64,000 nt of DNA. Source: Carnegiea gigantea. Its lineage: Eukaryota > Streptophyta > Magnoliopsida > Caryophyllales > Cactaceae. This document shows, one piece after another, positions 24,818 to 37,397 of the stretch. Numbering within the stretch: position 1 is the first letter of the stretch; every line of letters starts with the position of its first letter. The translations under genes were made by a program, and so were the position numbers. The stretch covers positions 38,501 to 102,500 of the forward strand of contig JAKOGI010001350.1 in NCBI GenBank assembly GCA_029747015.1, read 5' to 3'. The notes beneath the pieces are model-generated. The model did not search any database, was not told the origin of the DNA, and saw only the letters and a list, made by a program, of their open reading frames with translations.

Positions 24818-26556
24818 ATGAACGTTATTCAAGTAAATGCAGCTCTATCTTCATTTAGTCATGCATTACATACATCGAGTTCGACTAATCCAACTATAAT
24901 GCGAGAAACCAGCATTGATGTGAATGATGATTCCAGAGTCATGGTACGAAACTAGCCACACATATCAAGTCGTTCTAACTAATACAGCCACAGGTTCAAT
25001 TAAATTCAAACCAAGCAATTACAAAAACTCACTTTGTCGGCATTTGATCACAAACAAGTCGATGGTTCCATACAACGATCCTATCTATATATATTCTTAT
25101 GGTCTTACACAGCACATGACATCATAACAAATCTTTAAGGCATGTGGACCCATATGTTGTCACATAGAACACCTAGGCACGTGGGTATGCGTGCAATCCT
25201 CCTTTTGCAGTCTATGGTCAACGGCATGCTCTAAACCCCATCCAATTTAGGAAAGATTGGTGTTGAGCGGCTAGAATTGTGTGGGTATGGTTGACGTCAA
25301 TGGCCTCATAGGCTCACGTTGAGTTCTTACGAGGTACATCTATCTTATAGGTGATCGTAGGAGTCTTATTGTAGGTCACTAGCCTTAGGAGGGGATCGTC
25401 TACGATGCACAATTCCAAAGTCTGCTAGGTTCTTTCTCCCTTGAGCTTTCTGGGTATATCAGGGTTCGTTCGGGCCAAAACATCTCACCCCATTCATGAA
25501 TAGTAATTCGTACGATAGGAAGCAAGTAATGCACGATTTAGGCAACAATTACAAAGAAGGAGAACGGTAGGTACACTTTTACGCAATGTACCATCAGCAC
25601 ATAAATTTTCACACATGCATACGAAAATATCCTTTAATTTCACTCAGGCAAATCAAAAGTCACATCAGCAATGTACCATTTAGTAGGATTATCAATCATG
25701 GCAGCCAATTTCCAATCATTCCTTCCCTAGCTCAATATGAAGGATTCAATCAACATACACGTCTAGCACATATGCATTTACGAGCAACATTTGATAAACA
25801 TAAGGGCGCATATTAGTGAATCTAACTACCTCATCATCACTAACGAAAAGCTAATTCTTCGGAGTAAGAAAAACTTGGCTCGATAATCAAAACGACATTA
25901 ACATCTCAAAATCTTGAGTTTCAAAGGATTAAAAATAGCTCATCTATTTCGAATCTCTTTGTTTTCAATAAAAGGACGGTTAACTGCTTCTAGCTCCCTC
26001 TCTACCAACCTTTGAGTACATCTGCTCACTCCATTATGGGGCTCGAGGAGCAAATCGTACTTTAGGGGCAAGGACGAGCTTAAAGAAAGGTCTTTCAATC
26101 GTCCGACTTTAAATTGACGTGCTTGAACCATTGATCCTCTTACCAGAACGCACGAAGAAAACGTTTATCATTCAAAACATCACTTAGCTCACACAAGAAC
26201 ACGGAAGTGAATTGGGTTTACGTCCTAGCACACAGCTCACATTTTATTCGTTCGGTTTATCCGGATCGCATAAAAGTCAATCAATGAAATCAATTAACAC
26301 ATTAGGAACATATTGTACCAATGAAGTACTCACAATGTCACTTGAAGGCGTGGGGAGAGCTATTTGACTCCTACACTAACGCATAACTTGTCGCTTTTAC
26401 TCAATCGACCTTCTCGAGCCATACGTAAGTCGCAAATGGCCATACTATAGGGCACACGTGCATACAGAGTAGGCATACGTCACATAATCACAAAGTGTTC
26501 CTAGGTGACTATATGAAATGCAAGACTCAGGTCGCGGCCTGTGGTCGCAGGACCAT
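24092..26556 (-). other. LARD internal region, non-coding
   Basis: About 2.5 kb between the LTRs with no gag, protease, reverse transcriptase, RNase H or integrase motif on either strand. It contains a 40-bp (TA)n run at 24,774-24,813. The only longer frames (about 65-76 codons) resemble nothing known. Confidence 0.7.
24774..24813. repeat. (TA)n microsatellite
   Basis: Pure TA dinucleotide run of about 40 bp within the LARD interior. Confidence 0.95.
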
Positions 26557-26568
26557 GCTCTGATACCA
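26557..26568 (-). other. LARD primer-binding site, initiator tRNA-Met type
   Basis: On the minus strand TGGTATCAGAGC lies four bases inside the 5' LTR end, a perfect 12-base match to the complement of plant initiator tRNA-Met 3' end. It sets the element's orientation. Confidence 0.9.
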
Positions 26569-26572
26569 TCAA

Positions 26573-29500
26573 TGTAACACCCCCAGCCCCTAGGCTAGAA
26601 GCGTTACGCTTTCCTAACTTCTTACTTAGTTCCTGGGACGAAACGGACAGAGTTTCCCCTGAAAACTGATCGTTTCCAGGCTAAACGCCTGATAATACAA
26701 TCCTGTAAATTAACGGAAGCGTAAATATATAAAACATAACTCAACGGCCACACGCCGGAGTTCATAACTCGACGAGCCACCCGCTCGGAGTACACCAACC
26801 AGAATAGTTAATTAAAGCAGAAAAAGTAAAAGATACAACTCAACGTTCACACAACCGGAGTATTGGGGTTTACATCCCAAGGCATAGCTAAATTAAACCA
26901 AAGGGACATCTAATTTAACTTGATGGTTGGCTCAGACGGCCATACAGAGCTACCTTTATACCATATGCATTACATGAACTTCAATAATCATTTACAGACC
27001 TTCATAAACTAAGAATGCATTAGATGACTTCATTAAACACGAAAGTTCCCTTCAAATGGGCACATACGATGCCTTGCAAGCAATAATACATTCCTTCCGC
27101 ACTTATCTGACTCAACTTCTTCCTGTCATAAGAAAACCTGGGGAAAAGGGGAAGGAGTAGTGGGATGAGCAACCACACGCTCAGTGAGTGTCCCCCAACC
27201 CCCTGAAAACCAAAACCATTGCAGGCAATACTATCTTTACTAGTCACATATCACGTTTTCATACTTTATTATCATAATAGATGTTCATAAGAATTCTTAT
27301 GGAAATGTTACTAACCATAAACTTCACTTAAGCACTTAAACACATTTCCAGGATTCTAAATGATCAAACGTCTTCACTAACAGGCAATTGAACACTTAGA
27401 CAAGCGACGAGGCTAAGCATAGAAACTTCCTTTTATGAGCTAAGCACAGGGATCCTTCTTTTTCATTTCATTCATATAATATACATGTCACACGCATAAA
27501 CACATATCAAGCATTTAAGTACCTTTAAAAAAAAATCATATTAAGCTGTATGACACCCTCGCATGCTATTCACATATCAACGTTCATTCTTTTAGGAAGA
27601 GACGCCTTCATTCATGGAATTTCAACGTGCTATATCTTTCTTTCTCATCTCATATACTTTAAGTCAGACATGTTTGATATGGATAAGGATGATGCCACAT
27701 TCAAATATGCTTGAAGATCATTTCATAACTCATTTATTGAAAGCTTTCTTTCTTTCGTTGAAAACATTTTCTTAGTCTTCAAAGGAAGTTCCATTTCACT
27801 TGGCCGTGTAAAGACCCTTATAAGCTTTTCATACATCATTCCATAAAGCCTTTTGGGCTCATAAAAAGAACATCCTTTCCATTTTAATCGTTTAAAAATG
27901 ACAAAGAGCCAATTGCTTTTCTTAACTTAGTACGAAAGTACTTCTGGCATAAGATCATTACAGGGTGCTGATTGGGTGAGAACTATTCTCGACCCCATAG
28001 TGAGACCTAACGCTCACGCTTAAGCTCTTACTCCCGGGATGGCTACATATAACATATCGGACCATTACATTAGCCCTCGTCAGGGCCTCTAGGGTTTATC
28101 CGGACTTATCCCCTAGGTTAACATTACATCATATCATATTGTCCGCAGCACATTATCTTAGCCACTTAAAGCGTATCGGCCATAACGGCTAGTAATTTTG
28201 TTGTATCTTTTGGTAAAATCATTTGTCATGCAACTCACGCCTTTGTAAAACTCTTTAGGATTCCCCAGTTCAAGCAGGTTCACTCCCAAAACTGTATTTG
28301 TTTACTTTAAAATATGCCATCATGCTCTAATATTTGTGGCTACTATTATTTCAAAACATGAAATCCTTCTTTTGCAAATCTCACCCTTATGCACATAATG
28401 CAACTTGAGCAAATAGAAGGGAAAGGGGTTCACATATATCACATTCAAACACTTCATAATTAATTCATCACATCGAGCCACACATGGCCTCGCAATCCAT
28501 ACGATTGCGGTCATTTCACAACCCAGTCTCCCTCCTCACTTGCACCGTACCACAAAACCTCGAACGCTCATAATTATTTCCTCAAACCATCCAACTACCA
28601 ACTCGTTTCATCGATTTATCAACACAACATATTATCATACTAATTTATGAAAAGGTAAGGTTTAAGTACTTACCAGGGTAAGCAGCGCCACTTAGCGGTG
28701 CGTTGTAGTAAGCATACGTACGTATATATACCATCACGTACACATATAAAATTATAGAACTTTACTTGGGAGTTCATACACGATAAGGTTCTAAGCATTT
28801 ATAACTTACTTCAGAGTTAGTAGGCCTTTATGGGATAGTTAAGCATATAGGTGATCATAGACTGATCAAACATTTATATACATAAACTTCAAACGCGTAC
28901 AATGCACTTCGAAGTTCATACACGATCATGGAACGACCAAACATTCATAAACGTTGGTTAGAAGTTATATTTCAAGTCTAATTGAGCTATTTCAGCATAA
29001 TACGATTCTAAGTTTCCGTTTATTATGTCACTGTTGCTATTCGAACCCATTTAGGTCACTTAGACATAATGCGGATCTAAACATTCATTATTTGTATGGA
29101 AATTACAATTCGAATCTAAATAAACCACTTAAACGTAATATGACTTTAGGCATTCATTTATTACGTCAAAGTTACTACTCAGGTATAAACTAACTAAATA
29201 CACAAGTATCGATTCCAAGCACACTCATCTCCTTTCGAAACTATTAATTGAGTATGAATTGTTTAAGTGTACATGTGTCGATTCAAAGCATTCATAATTC
29301 ATTTAGAAGCTACTGAACGAGCACGCATTAACTAAGTGTTCGTATGTCGATTCAAAGCATTCGTAATTCATTTCGAACTAAACTTTTAGGCATGAACTAG
29401 CTAAATTCACTTGAATCGATTTTAAACACATTAAACTAACTTCGTTTATAATCCTTTTTCATGCATCAACTAATTAACTTGAATCGATGCTAAACATGCT

Positions 29501-31109
29501 AAATTTACTTCGAATTAATAACTGAGGCATGATTAACTAAATTGGTTCGATTCGAAGCTAAAGGTATTTGATTCATTTCGATGTAAAATCTCAAACATTC
29601 AATGGTCACAGGCATTCGAATTAACGCTAAAGGCATGTAATTCACTTCGAATTATAAATTCAGGCTTCCGATAGCTACATACATTCGAATTAACGCTAAA
29701 CATGTATAATTCACTTCGAATTATAAACTTAGGCATTCAATGGTTACATACATTCGAATTAACGCTAAACATGTATAATTCACTTCGAATTATAAACTTA
29801 GGCATTCAATGGTTACATACATTCGAATTAACGCTAAACATGTATAATTCACTTCGAATTATAAACTTAGGCATTCAATGGTTACATACATTCGAATTAA
29901 CGCTAAACATGTATAATTCACTTCGAATTATAAATTTAGGCATTCAATGGTTACATACATTCGAATTAACGCTAAACATGTATAATTCACTTCGAATTAC
30001 AAACTTAGGCATTCAATGGTTACATACATTCGAATTAACGCTAAACATGTATAATTAACTTCGAATTATAAACCTCAAGCAGCACATTCTAAATTAGGCT
30101 ATGCTAGTCTAACATGCAACATCGATTTCGCTAAATCGTTTGTGAAATTAGTACTAATTTAGGAGGCAAGGAACACCCACCTCGATACCACGCTAGAAAC
30201 ATGCGATTTAGCTTGAATTGAGGCCAAAAATCGAACACCAACTCCCTGCTCTTCGCGCGTGACTCAACCAGTCCAAACCCACAAACCCTAACTTGCAATT
30301 TTTGATAGATTCAGGCACAATTCGAAGGGGATAAAGCAAGGGATTCAATTGAGATGGAATTAGGACGAGAATTCAATTTATAGGAGTGCAGAGGTTCGAA
30401 ACTCACCTTGCATGCTCCAAATCTGCTGGGTGTTTGGCCGGATTTCGGCGTGTTTCCGCCGCCAAGCTGACCACTACGGGGTTGGGTTGCGGTGCTCACT
30501 GCGCACAGGGACCGTCGTGGGGCTCGCCGGCGACGCGTGGGTGTGAGGAGGGAGGAGGTGGCCGGCGTTTTCATGGTGGCTGGAAGAGGAGGAGAAGAAG
30601 CAGAGCAGTGCGAGAGAGAGAGAGAGAAGCGTTTGGGGGAGTCGGGTCTCAGGTACCCGACTTCGACCCCTCCCCTTTTGTTCCTTCTTTTTTTTTTTTT
30701 TTGGGTAATAACTCAATCTACTTAAATCGCTAGTCCAATCCCGAACGTCTTGTTCTAAACTCAAATCGGTAACACAACCCTCCATCAATTATTCGTTCCC
30801 AAATACGCCGAAGTCCCATTTAATAAACCTCGAAACTCATTCTAAGGTTGAAAACCTAATCGTTTTCAGGAAACGACTAAATAAATCGAATATCGACTAA
30901 ATTAAACTATCGATATCATTTAAAGGCATAAATGGCACGAATTGATTTTGAAATCAATAATAGCAATAATAATCTCGTCTTTAATGAAATTATAGTCCTC
31001 AAAAGCACATTGATAATAATTCAACTCATACAGTTACTAAAAATACGAATTTAAAACGTAAAAAGGAAATTAGTTAGCTTAACGGAAAACGAAACTACGG
31101 GGTCTTACA
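26573..31109 (-). repeat. LARD 5' LTR (4,537 bp)
   Basis: Partner of 19,540-24,074. It begins TGTAAGACCCC at 31,109 and ends GTGTTACA at 26,573 on the minus strand, so both ends are canonical. It carries the same 69-bp array. Transcription of the element would begin within this copy, but no single TATA box is clear. Confidence 0.92.
29632..30060. repeat. 69-bp tandem repeat, second LTR copy
   Basis: Units start at 29,702, 29,771, 29,840, 29,909 and 29,978, with a partial unit at 30,047 and the diverged unit upstream. The copy number is the same as in the other LTR. Confidence 0.93.
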
Positions 31110-31114
31110 CTTGA
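31110..31114. repeat. Target-site duplication CTTGA, right copy
   Basis: Identical to 19,535-19,539. Removing the element and one copy rejoins the left LTR of the host element. Confidence 0.9.
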
Positions 31115-32343
31115 TCTCTCTTACACTGCAAACGCTAATGCTGCACAGTCAATTGCTTGGCCATCCATGACATCTTCAAATCAACAGTCATAGTAAAGAC
31201 AAGAGCATTATAAATTGAAGCAAGGACAGTGTTGAATGGAGAGCTAGGTTTTTAGGGTAGATTTAATTTCAATTTTAGATAAATTTTAGGGTTAATTTAA
31301 GGTTTAACTTCAATGTTAATTTCCCTGTTTTATTTTGGAGTTTTAGATCTGATTTTTAGTTTTGAAATTGCATGTGATTTGGTATGAATCCTTCGAATTT
31401 CTAGTTGGAGTTCATTAGCTCTGAGTTGAAATTTGTGATTTCTAGGTTTGAATTCATTCACAGTCAGCACAATTTTACTGATTTTCCTCCCCTATTATTC
31501 TTCATCCTACTATGTTTCTCCCAATTTCGTATATGTTTTAGTAGATAAATTGCTCAATTTATTTAGATTTAGTTAATTTGAAGTTGTATTGGGTAATTTG
31601 GCATTGAGATTAATCAAATTGGGTTTGAATTTTGGATGGATTTGATGCCAATTTGCTTCTCTTGTGTGCTGATTTTGCTGCGTCTATAAAGCTTGAAATC
31701 TCCCCTTAATGGAGGTCGATGCTAAGTTGGGCTGAGTTTATGTGTAGTGACGCCCTTATTCTTCTTTTTTCCCTACTCTACTCTGTGCTTGGTATGTTTC
31801 TGAGTCTTAAATGCATCTTGGTTGAGCTCCATCAATCTCTTGCCCTCCTATTTTTCTCTCTTTCTTTCTTCTTTCCCCTTCTTCTTCCTATCCTGTTCTT
31901 CATCCCCATTTCCTCATTCCTTATTGCTAGGTTGCTGACTTAGGAATTTATTTTCCTATTCCCCTATTTCTTTTCTTTTTTAGATTGATTTAAGTTAGTT
32001 TGTTTACTAAGGCATTACGGTTTTATTATGGTTTCATGGGGTTGTTTATGGTTTTATTTAAGTTATGCAAGTTTAGGGGATTTTATTATTTATTAGTTTG
32101 TTTAAGTGAGTGTTACTTAGTTGATAATCTTAGATATTATGGTCATGTGATAGATTACTTGTAGCTTGTTTTAATTATTCAATCATTATTTGTTTGATTC
32201 TTGTTAGTTTAGGTTATTGCGCTAGTTTACCTTTAGTTCATGACCTAATTTCATCCAACATACCTAAGGAGACAGCGTGTAAGTAGTACAATGATAAGTT
32301 GTCTCCTTGTAGCTATATATTTCACTTTGAAAAGTGTTGTACA
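31115..32343 (+). repeat. Athila-like element left LTR, right part
   Basis: Continuation of the LTR interrupted at 19,539. It aligns in order with 35,030-35,221 plus 36,345-37,397. It ends GTTGTACA just before a decayed primer site. Two T/C-rich stretches (31,750-31,980) are conserved in the partner LTR. Confidence 0.65.
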
Positions 32344-32349
32344 AATTTT

Positions 32350-32367
32350 TTGTGTCATTGCTGGAGA
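32350..32367 (+). other. Decayed tRNA-Asp-type primer-binding site
   Basis: TTGTGTCATTGCTGGAGA matches the tRNA-Asp site TGGCGCCGTTGCCGGGGA at 12 of 18 positions. Five of the six changes are C to T or G to A, as expected from methylcytosine deamination in a silenced element. Confidence 0.6.
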
Positions 32368-32605
32368 TGACAACATGAGATTATGTCACATTTTCTTTTA
32401 TTTTGATCCTTTCCTATTAGTTTTATATATTTTGATTTTTCTTTCTTCATTTCTTTATTATTAGTGACTTATTTTATTTTGCTTTCTTTTGAAAAAAAGT
32501 CCAAAAAAAAGAAAAATCAAAAAAATTAGAAAAATTTGAAAATTCCTTAAAAAAAATAAAAAATTTAAATTTAAAAACATAGCAATTTTTATATGTCTCT
32601 TAGTA

Positions 32606-33258
32606 TGAGCATGAAGTATTTTGGCGATATTTGGGTAGATTGAATGACATTCATGCTCAATGTGTTCATCGATATTTTGAGAAATGGAAAATATGCCAAG
32701 TGATTTTTGAGGGTTTTAATGGTGAATATCGGGTTCATGTTGAGATTGTATACCCTGGGGCTTTGGGGTGTTTGTTTACTAAGACTCTGAGTGAAATTTG
32801 ACATTTCTTTGAATATTTGGTTCCCGAGTGCCCTCATACTCTACGTGATGCATGCTTCACGTTTGGGTGAGAGACAATTTGGGGGCACATCATGTGAGTG
32901 CTCTCATACTACATGTGCTTATATTTCATATGATTATTGTTATTTCTTTGATCATGATGTTAATTCTTTTCCATTATTTGGTAGACCACATAGATTAGAG
33001 ATATTGGCTTCCTTTAATAGGGAGTTACACTTGTGTAATTTACTCAAGACCAATCTTAGTTTAGGCTCTCCTACACCTAAGGTCAGAACTTCTGAGGACT
33101 TTGATATTACGAGTGTGACATCTCTTCCTTTAGGGCATGAGTTTCATGTTGATACAGATTTAGCCAACCATGAGCAAGTGAGTGATCCCATATCTCTGCT
33201 GGTAGTTCACCCACACGAGAGTTTAACACAGTTAGTGACACCCTTGGTGATAGTATGA
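32606..33258 (+). pseudogene. Decayed gypsy-type gag of the Athila-like element
   Basis: Translation from 32,606 gives a retrotransposon gag pattern: FWRYLGRLNDIHAQCVHRYF, EKWKICQVIFEGFNGEYRVH, then PGALGCLFTKTLSEI. It is stopped by TGA at about 32,801, and again near 32,870 after which the frame changes. A second frame (32,791-33,258) includes YCYFFDHDVNSFPLF, a zinc-knuckle relic like that at 10.46 kb. The two copies are related but of different subfamilies. It is not functional. Confidence 0.6.
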
Positions 33259-34835
33259 TCATTGACGATTCATCTCTTCCTCTAGCTCCTTGAGGACAGT
33301 CCAAGAAGGGAGATCAATTTGAGACTGATAATAGCTTTGATGATCAGTATGGCATATTTGTTGAGTTAGAGGATACATTTATTGAAGAGCATTCACTTGA
33401 GGAGCCTTATGTTGTGGAGTTGAGTGAGGTTAGGAGCTTGTCGATCCTATTCATGTTGAATCTTCCCTTGACTTAGCTCCCGCTCCTCTGATTTCACCCC
33501 TTTCTCCCCCCTTAGTTTTTTTCACTTCTTCCGACCCTCTCAAGTCTACTTTTGCGCCTAAAATTCGTTGTTTAGATTAGATCCTTGATGACATTGTCAT
33601 ATAGAGACTTGAGGATCACGTTGAGGTGGAGGACTATACTTTAGGCCATCAAACGAGCTTTGATTTTCATATTTCATTTGATTGGCTTTGCTGCGGTCCT
33701 TTCTCCTCCCTTTTAAGAGATGTTTAACTTCATTTAGGTCATTTAGACCAATCTACATGGTCTATGCATTCATATACTCACATCATTATTAGAGCATTGA
33801 CTTTTGTGCCTAACTTTGCATATACACATCTCTTATTTGATTGGGCCAGGAGCTTTGATAAGTTCAAGAGTGCCTTGAGTTGCATTCCACTCATGCGCTA
33901 TACATGGAGTGCATATCCTGATTCTTACTACTTCCATTTTTATGAGGATTGTTCCTAATTGTTTGACAAGTTGTTACAAGCCTTGGTGGGTTTTGGTATG
34001 AGTAGCAACTTGTGAGCCATGATAGACTGGTTGATGCTCCATGGACCCCCTAAACACCTTCTAAGTGAGGCATTGATTTGGGTGCAATCGGTACCTAACC
34101 TTGCATGATTATTCCAACCCTTCCATATTCCTTTTTTCTTTTCCTCTCTATCTTTCGTTTTGTACTGATTGTGGATATTTAGGATGGTGATTGTATGGGT
34201 GATTGATTTTGAAGAGAAATTTAGGACTTGTTCAACTGAATTGGCTATGATAACCCTTGTTTGTCTAGTGTGTTTTTGTTCATTGGTGATGTGTTTTTGT
34301 TAGTGTTTTCTTTGGTTTTGTGTGTTTTGTTTCTTTGCTGGCGCCATAGATTTGTATATATTTGTGGATTTGTGTTATGTTTGCAAGCGCAATGCTTATG
34401 TGATAACCTTTTGGCATCTTGGTTTTCATAAGGAGGACATTGTGGAGTTCTGGAGTGGGGATGAGGTTTCTACTTGTATATATTTTCTAAAAATTTTTGA
34501 AAATTTCAAAAATATTTTTTTCCTTTTTCTGTGGGGATTTGTGTTCTTTCTTAGGTGATTGTGATCCCATGCTATTAGGTTATTAAGTCATATATAAATA
34601 ATGCTTGCATGATCGGATGTTTAGTTGAGGTTGTATATTCAATTTTTCATAATAACCCTATTTCATGTGTGTGATTTTGTGTCTACCTTACTCACACTAC
34701 TATCAATACTTCAGATCCTGTTGTTAAGTTGGCATGTAAAGTTTTTGTTCATCAAAGTTCTTTCTAAGTCTTAAAACTGCAGAAAAAGGAAAAAAGGAAA
34801 CAGCCTAAAAATGTGAATAAAAGCCTGGACACCAA
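33259..34835 (+). other. Non-coding interior and 3' part of the Athila-like element
   Basis: No pol domain is present. Short protein-like relics near 33,850-34,010 (SFDKFKSALSCI, KLLQALVGFGMSS) match copy A at 11.2-11.35 kb. A CATAAGGAGGACATTGT motif at 34,427-34,443 parallels the 'ACATTGAGGACAATGT' block. A purine-rich stretch near 34,779-34,801 could contain the polypurine tract. Confidence 0.5.
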
Positions 34836-35221
34836 TGTTTAAGGTAATTATCTTTATTTCATATCTTTAATTTCGTTGAATATGTGCTATATATTTTACT
34901 TAATTTCACATCTATTTAGGCGATGAAATAATGCTTTGCACAATCTAATAAAATCCCTTTTTAGGGAGGCCCTTAATATTTGTAAGTCAAGTGGGTGTTA
35001 TTCTTGAAAATTCGCGTGCCTTCATCAACTGATCCCTCGTCCACCTCAAATGCTAGCACAACCTAATCAACCGCCTGACAAAGTTCATCTCCACCATCCC
35101 TAACATCTTCAAATCAGTGGCCAAGGTGAAGATAGGAGCAGTATAAATTAAAGCAAGGGATGCAGCGAATGAAGAGCTAGGTTTTTAGGGTATATTGAAT
35201 TTTAGTTTTAGATAAATTTAT

Positions 35222-35304
35222 TGATGCAGATTGAATTCCATTTGGCCAAATAATGGCATAAAATGGTTGAAGGTATGGCTAATGGAGGTTAAAGATCAAA
35301 GAAG

Positions 35305-35352
<48 letters not shown>

Positions 35353-36344
35353 CCAAATAAAAGAAAACCACTAATGGAGATAATTCAATACTTGAAGTAA
35401 GTAACAAGAAGATAAATCAAGAGAATATATCTAGGATAAAGGTTGAACCACCACCTAGATTAAATCATCTAACCCTGTAACTGTCTAAAGCCTTAGCACC
35501 AAGGATTAGATAAAAGGAAAGACTTAAATCACCACCCTTTTAAGAGAGATAAAGATTTTGAGATTTTAAGAAAAACCAAGTTTCAAGCTCTCATATCATT
35601 CATTCAATCTGATTTTTCATGGATGTAATTGGGGCCATGTACCATAAATACCCAATGCGAGGGAAATTAATTGTACATTAGTGCAACAAGTGGACTAATA
35701 GGAGGCTTACAAAATAGCCTAGGAAAATAAATCAAGAAGCTTAAGATAATTAATTACAATCAATATGACCTGTATTTTCCAGGATTCATCCTCCATTTTC
35801 TAGAGAGTTATGAGTGGGCACTACTCCAAATGGGGTGCCGCCACTTGTCAACTTTTTTCTTGTGTGTGAAGAATCATTCCATGCTGATTAATCCCCATAA
35901 CTACAGCCTCAACCTCCTCAATTAAGTCCATAATCAGAATCGTACACTTTCCAATCCTAGACCGACTCTTACTCCGTATTTAGCCCATAACTTTCGCAAT
36001 TCTTGGAATTTGGAGGCAATTTAAGACTTGTTGGAAAATAGATATCCGAGGCTTTCCATCCATGTTGGTGGAAATTGGAGCTCGTTTTGTTGGTAAAAAT
36101 TGAGCTAGAAATAAAATAAAGTATTCGGCCTAGAAACTAAAACTAAGCTAATGAGGTGGTTTTGGAAGGATCAAGTGGTTAACTGCTTATTTAGGGCTAC
36201 TAATGGCCCAACCACCTTTCCTAACCCTACTTGGGCCTTCTTAAGGGCCCCAAGTCAATATTGACCTAGGTCAATATCAGATCAACTTGGTTCAAGACCC
36301 CTGATTGAGAAGGTAGGCCCAAGCGTGAAACTTGCTTCGCATCA
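35222..36344 (-). mobile_element. Probable solo LTR (1,123 bp)
   Basis: It begins TGATGCAG and ends CGCATCA, giving the same TGATGC/GCATCA termini as the element at 49.7 kb. It is flanked by TTTAT (35,217-35,221) and TTTAC (36,345-36,349), a 4-of-5 target duplication. It interrupts an LTR that is continuous in the partner copy at 31.27 kb. There is no internal domain or second LTR, so recombination between two LTRs is the simplest origin. Orientation is by similarity of layout to the 49.7-kb element. It contains a (GA)n run at 35,309-35,349. Confidence 0.6.
35309..35349. repeat. (GA)n microsatellite
   Basis: About 20 uninterrupted GA dinucleotides inside the probable solo LTR. Confidence 0.95.
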
Positions 36345-37397
36345 TTTACTTTAGGGTTTAGCTTCAATGTTAATTTCCTTGTTTTATTTTGAGTTTTAGA
36401 TATAATTTTTAGTTTTGGAATTACATGTAATTCAGATTGAATCCTTTGAATTTCTGGTTTACATCCATTAGCTCGGAGTTAAAATTTATGATTTCTGGGT
36501 TTCAATTTATTCGTAGTTGGGACAATTTCCCTAATTTTCCCTCTAATATTCTTCTTCTTCCTACTCTGTTTCTCACAATTTCGTATCTCTTTTAGTAGAT
36601 AAATTGCTCAATTGATTATGATTTAGTTAATTTGAAGTTGTTTTTGTGTTTTGGCTTTGAGATTAATCAAGATTGGCATTGAATTTTGGATGCATTTAAT
36701 GCTGATTTGCGCCCCCTTGTGTCCTGATTTTGCTCTATCTATAGAACTTGGAATCCTTCATTAATATATGTTGATGCTAAGCTGGGCTAAGTTCATGGGC
36801 AGTGACACCCTTGTTCTTCTTGTTTCAGCACTCTGTGTATGGTACGTTTTTGGGTCTTGGATGAATCTCGGTTGAGCTCCATGGATCTCCTTCCCTACTA
36901 TTTTTCTCTCTCTCTTTCATCTTTCTCCTTTGTTTTCTTCTCCTTCTCTTCATCACCATTTCCCCATTCTTGATTTGCTAGGTTGTTGACTGAGGAATTT
37001 ATTTCCCTATTGCCCTATTTCTTTTTATTTTATGGTTGATTTAATTTAGTCTGTTTACTAAGATATTATAGTTTTATTATGGTTTCATTGTGGTGCTGTT
37101 TATGGCTTTATTTCAGGTAGGAAACTTTAGGGGATTTTATTATTTATGAGTTTGTTTTAGTGAGTGTTATTTATTTGATAATATTAGATATTATGGTCAT
37201 GTGATAGATTACTTGTAGCTTATTTTAATTATTTAGTCATTATTTGTTTGACTCCTGTTAGCTTAGGCTATTGTGTGAGTTTAGCTTTAGTTCATGGCCT
37301 AATTGCATACAGCGTTCCAGATACGATAACCTGTAAGTAGTACAATGATAAGTTTTATGCCTGTAGCTATAAATTTCACTTTGAAAATTCTCGTACA

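Larger units (their letters stand above)
19540..31109 (-). mobile_element. LARD: large non-autonomous LTR retrotransposon (11.57 kb)
   Basis: This is a complete, young LTR element with very long LTRs (19,540-24,074 and 26,573-31,109) and a 2.5-kb interior without gag or pol. It is flanked by CTTGA target duplications. Orientation is minus: the initiator-Met primer site and the polypurine tract are both on that strand. LTR ends are TGTAAGACCCC and GGGGTGTTACA on the minus strand, a form common in Ty3/gypsy elements such as the Tekay/Del group. The polypurine tract is preceded by a 'TTTCGGGGACGAAACT' motif typical of the end of such elements. The two LTRs differ at about 1% of positions by eye, so insertion was recent. 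It lies inside the left LTR of an Athila-like element. It needs enzymes from an autonomous relative. Confidence 0.92.
19129..37397 (+). mobile_element. Athila-like non-autonomous LTR element, interrupted by two later insertions
   Basis: Two diverged LTR copies bracket a 2.5-kb interior. The left LTR is 19,129-19,539 plus 31,115-32,343 (split by an 11.57-kb element). The right LTR is 34,836-35,221 plus 36,345-37,397 (split by a 1.1-kb element). Matching landmarks include GAGCTAGGTTTTTAGGGTA (31,239 and 35,173) and the shared ending around TTTCACTTTGAAAA before a terminal ACA. A decayed tRNA-Asp primer site follows the left LTR. The interior has a broken gag and no pol. Satellite DNA lies on both sides. 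The outer start and a clean target duplication could not be fixed. Confidence 0.68.
34836..37397 (+). repeat. Athila-like element right LTR (split at 35,222-36,344)
   Basis: It consists of 34,836-35,221 plus 36,345-37,397 and aligns with the left LTR. The left boundary (first TG) is an estimate; the right end GTACA is placed by alignment with 32,343. Satellite DNA begins right after it. Confidence 0.6.
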
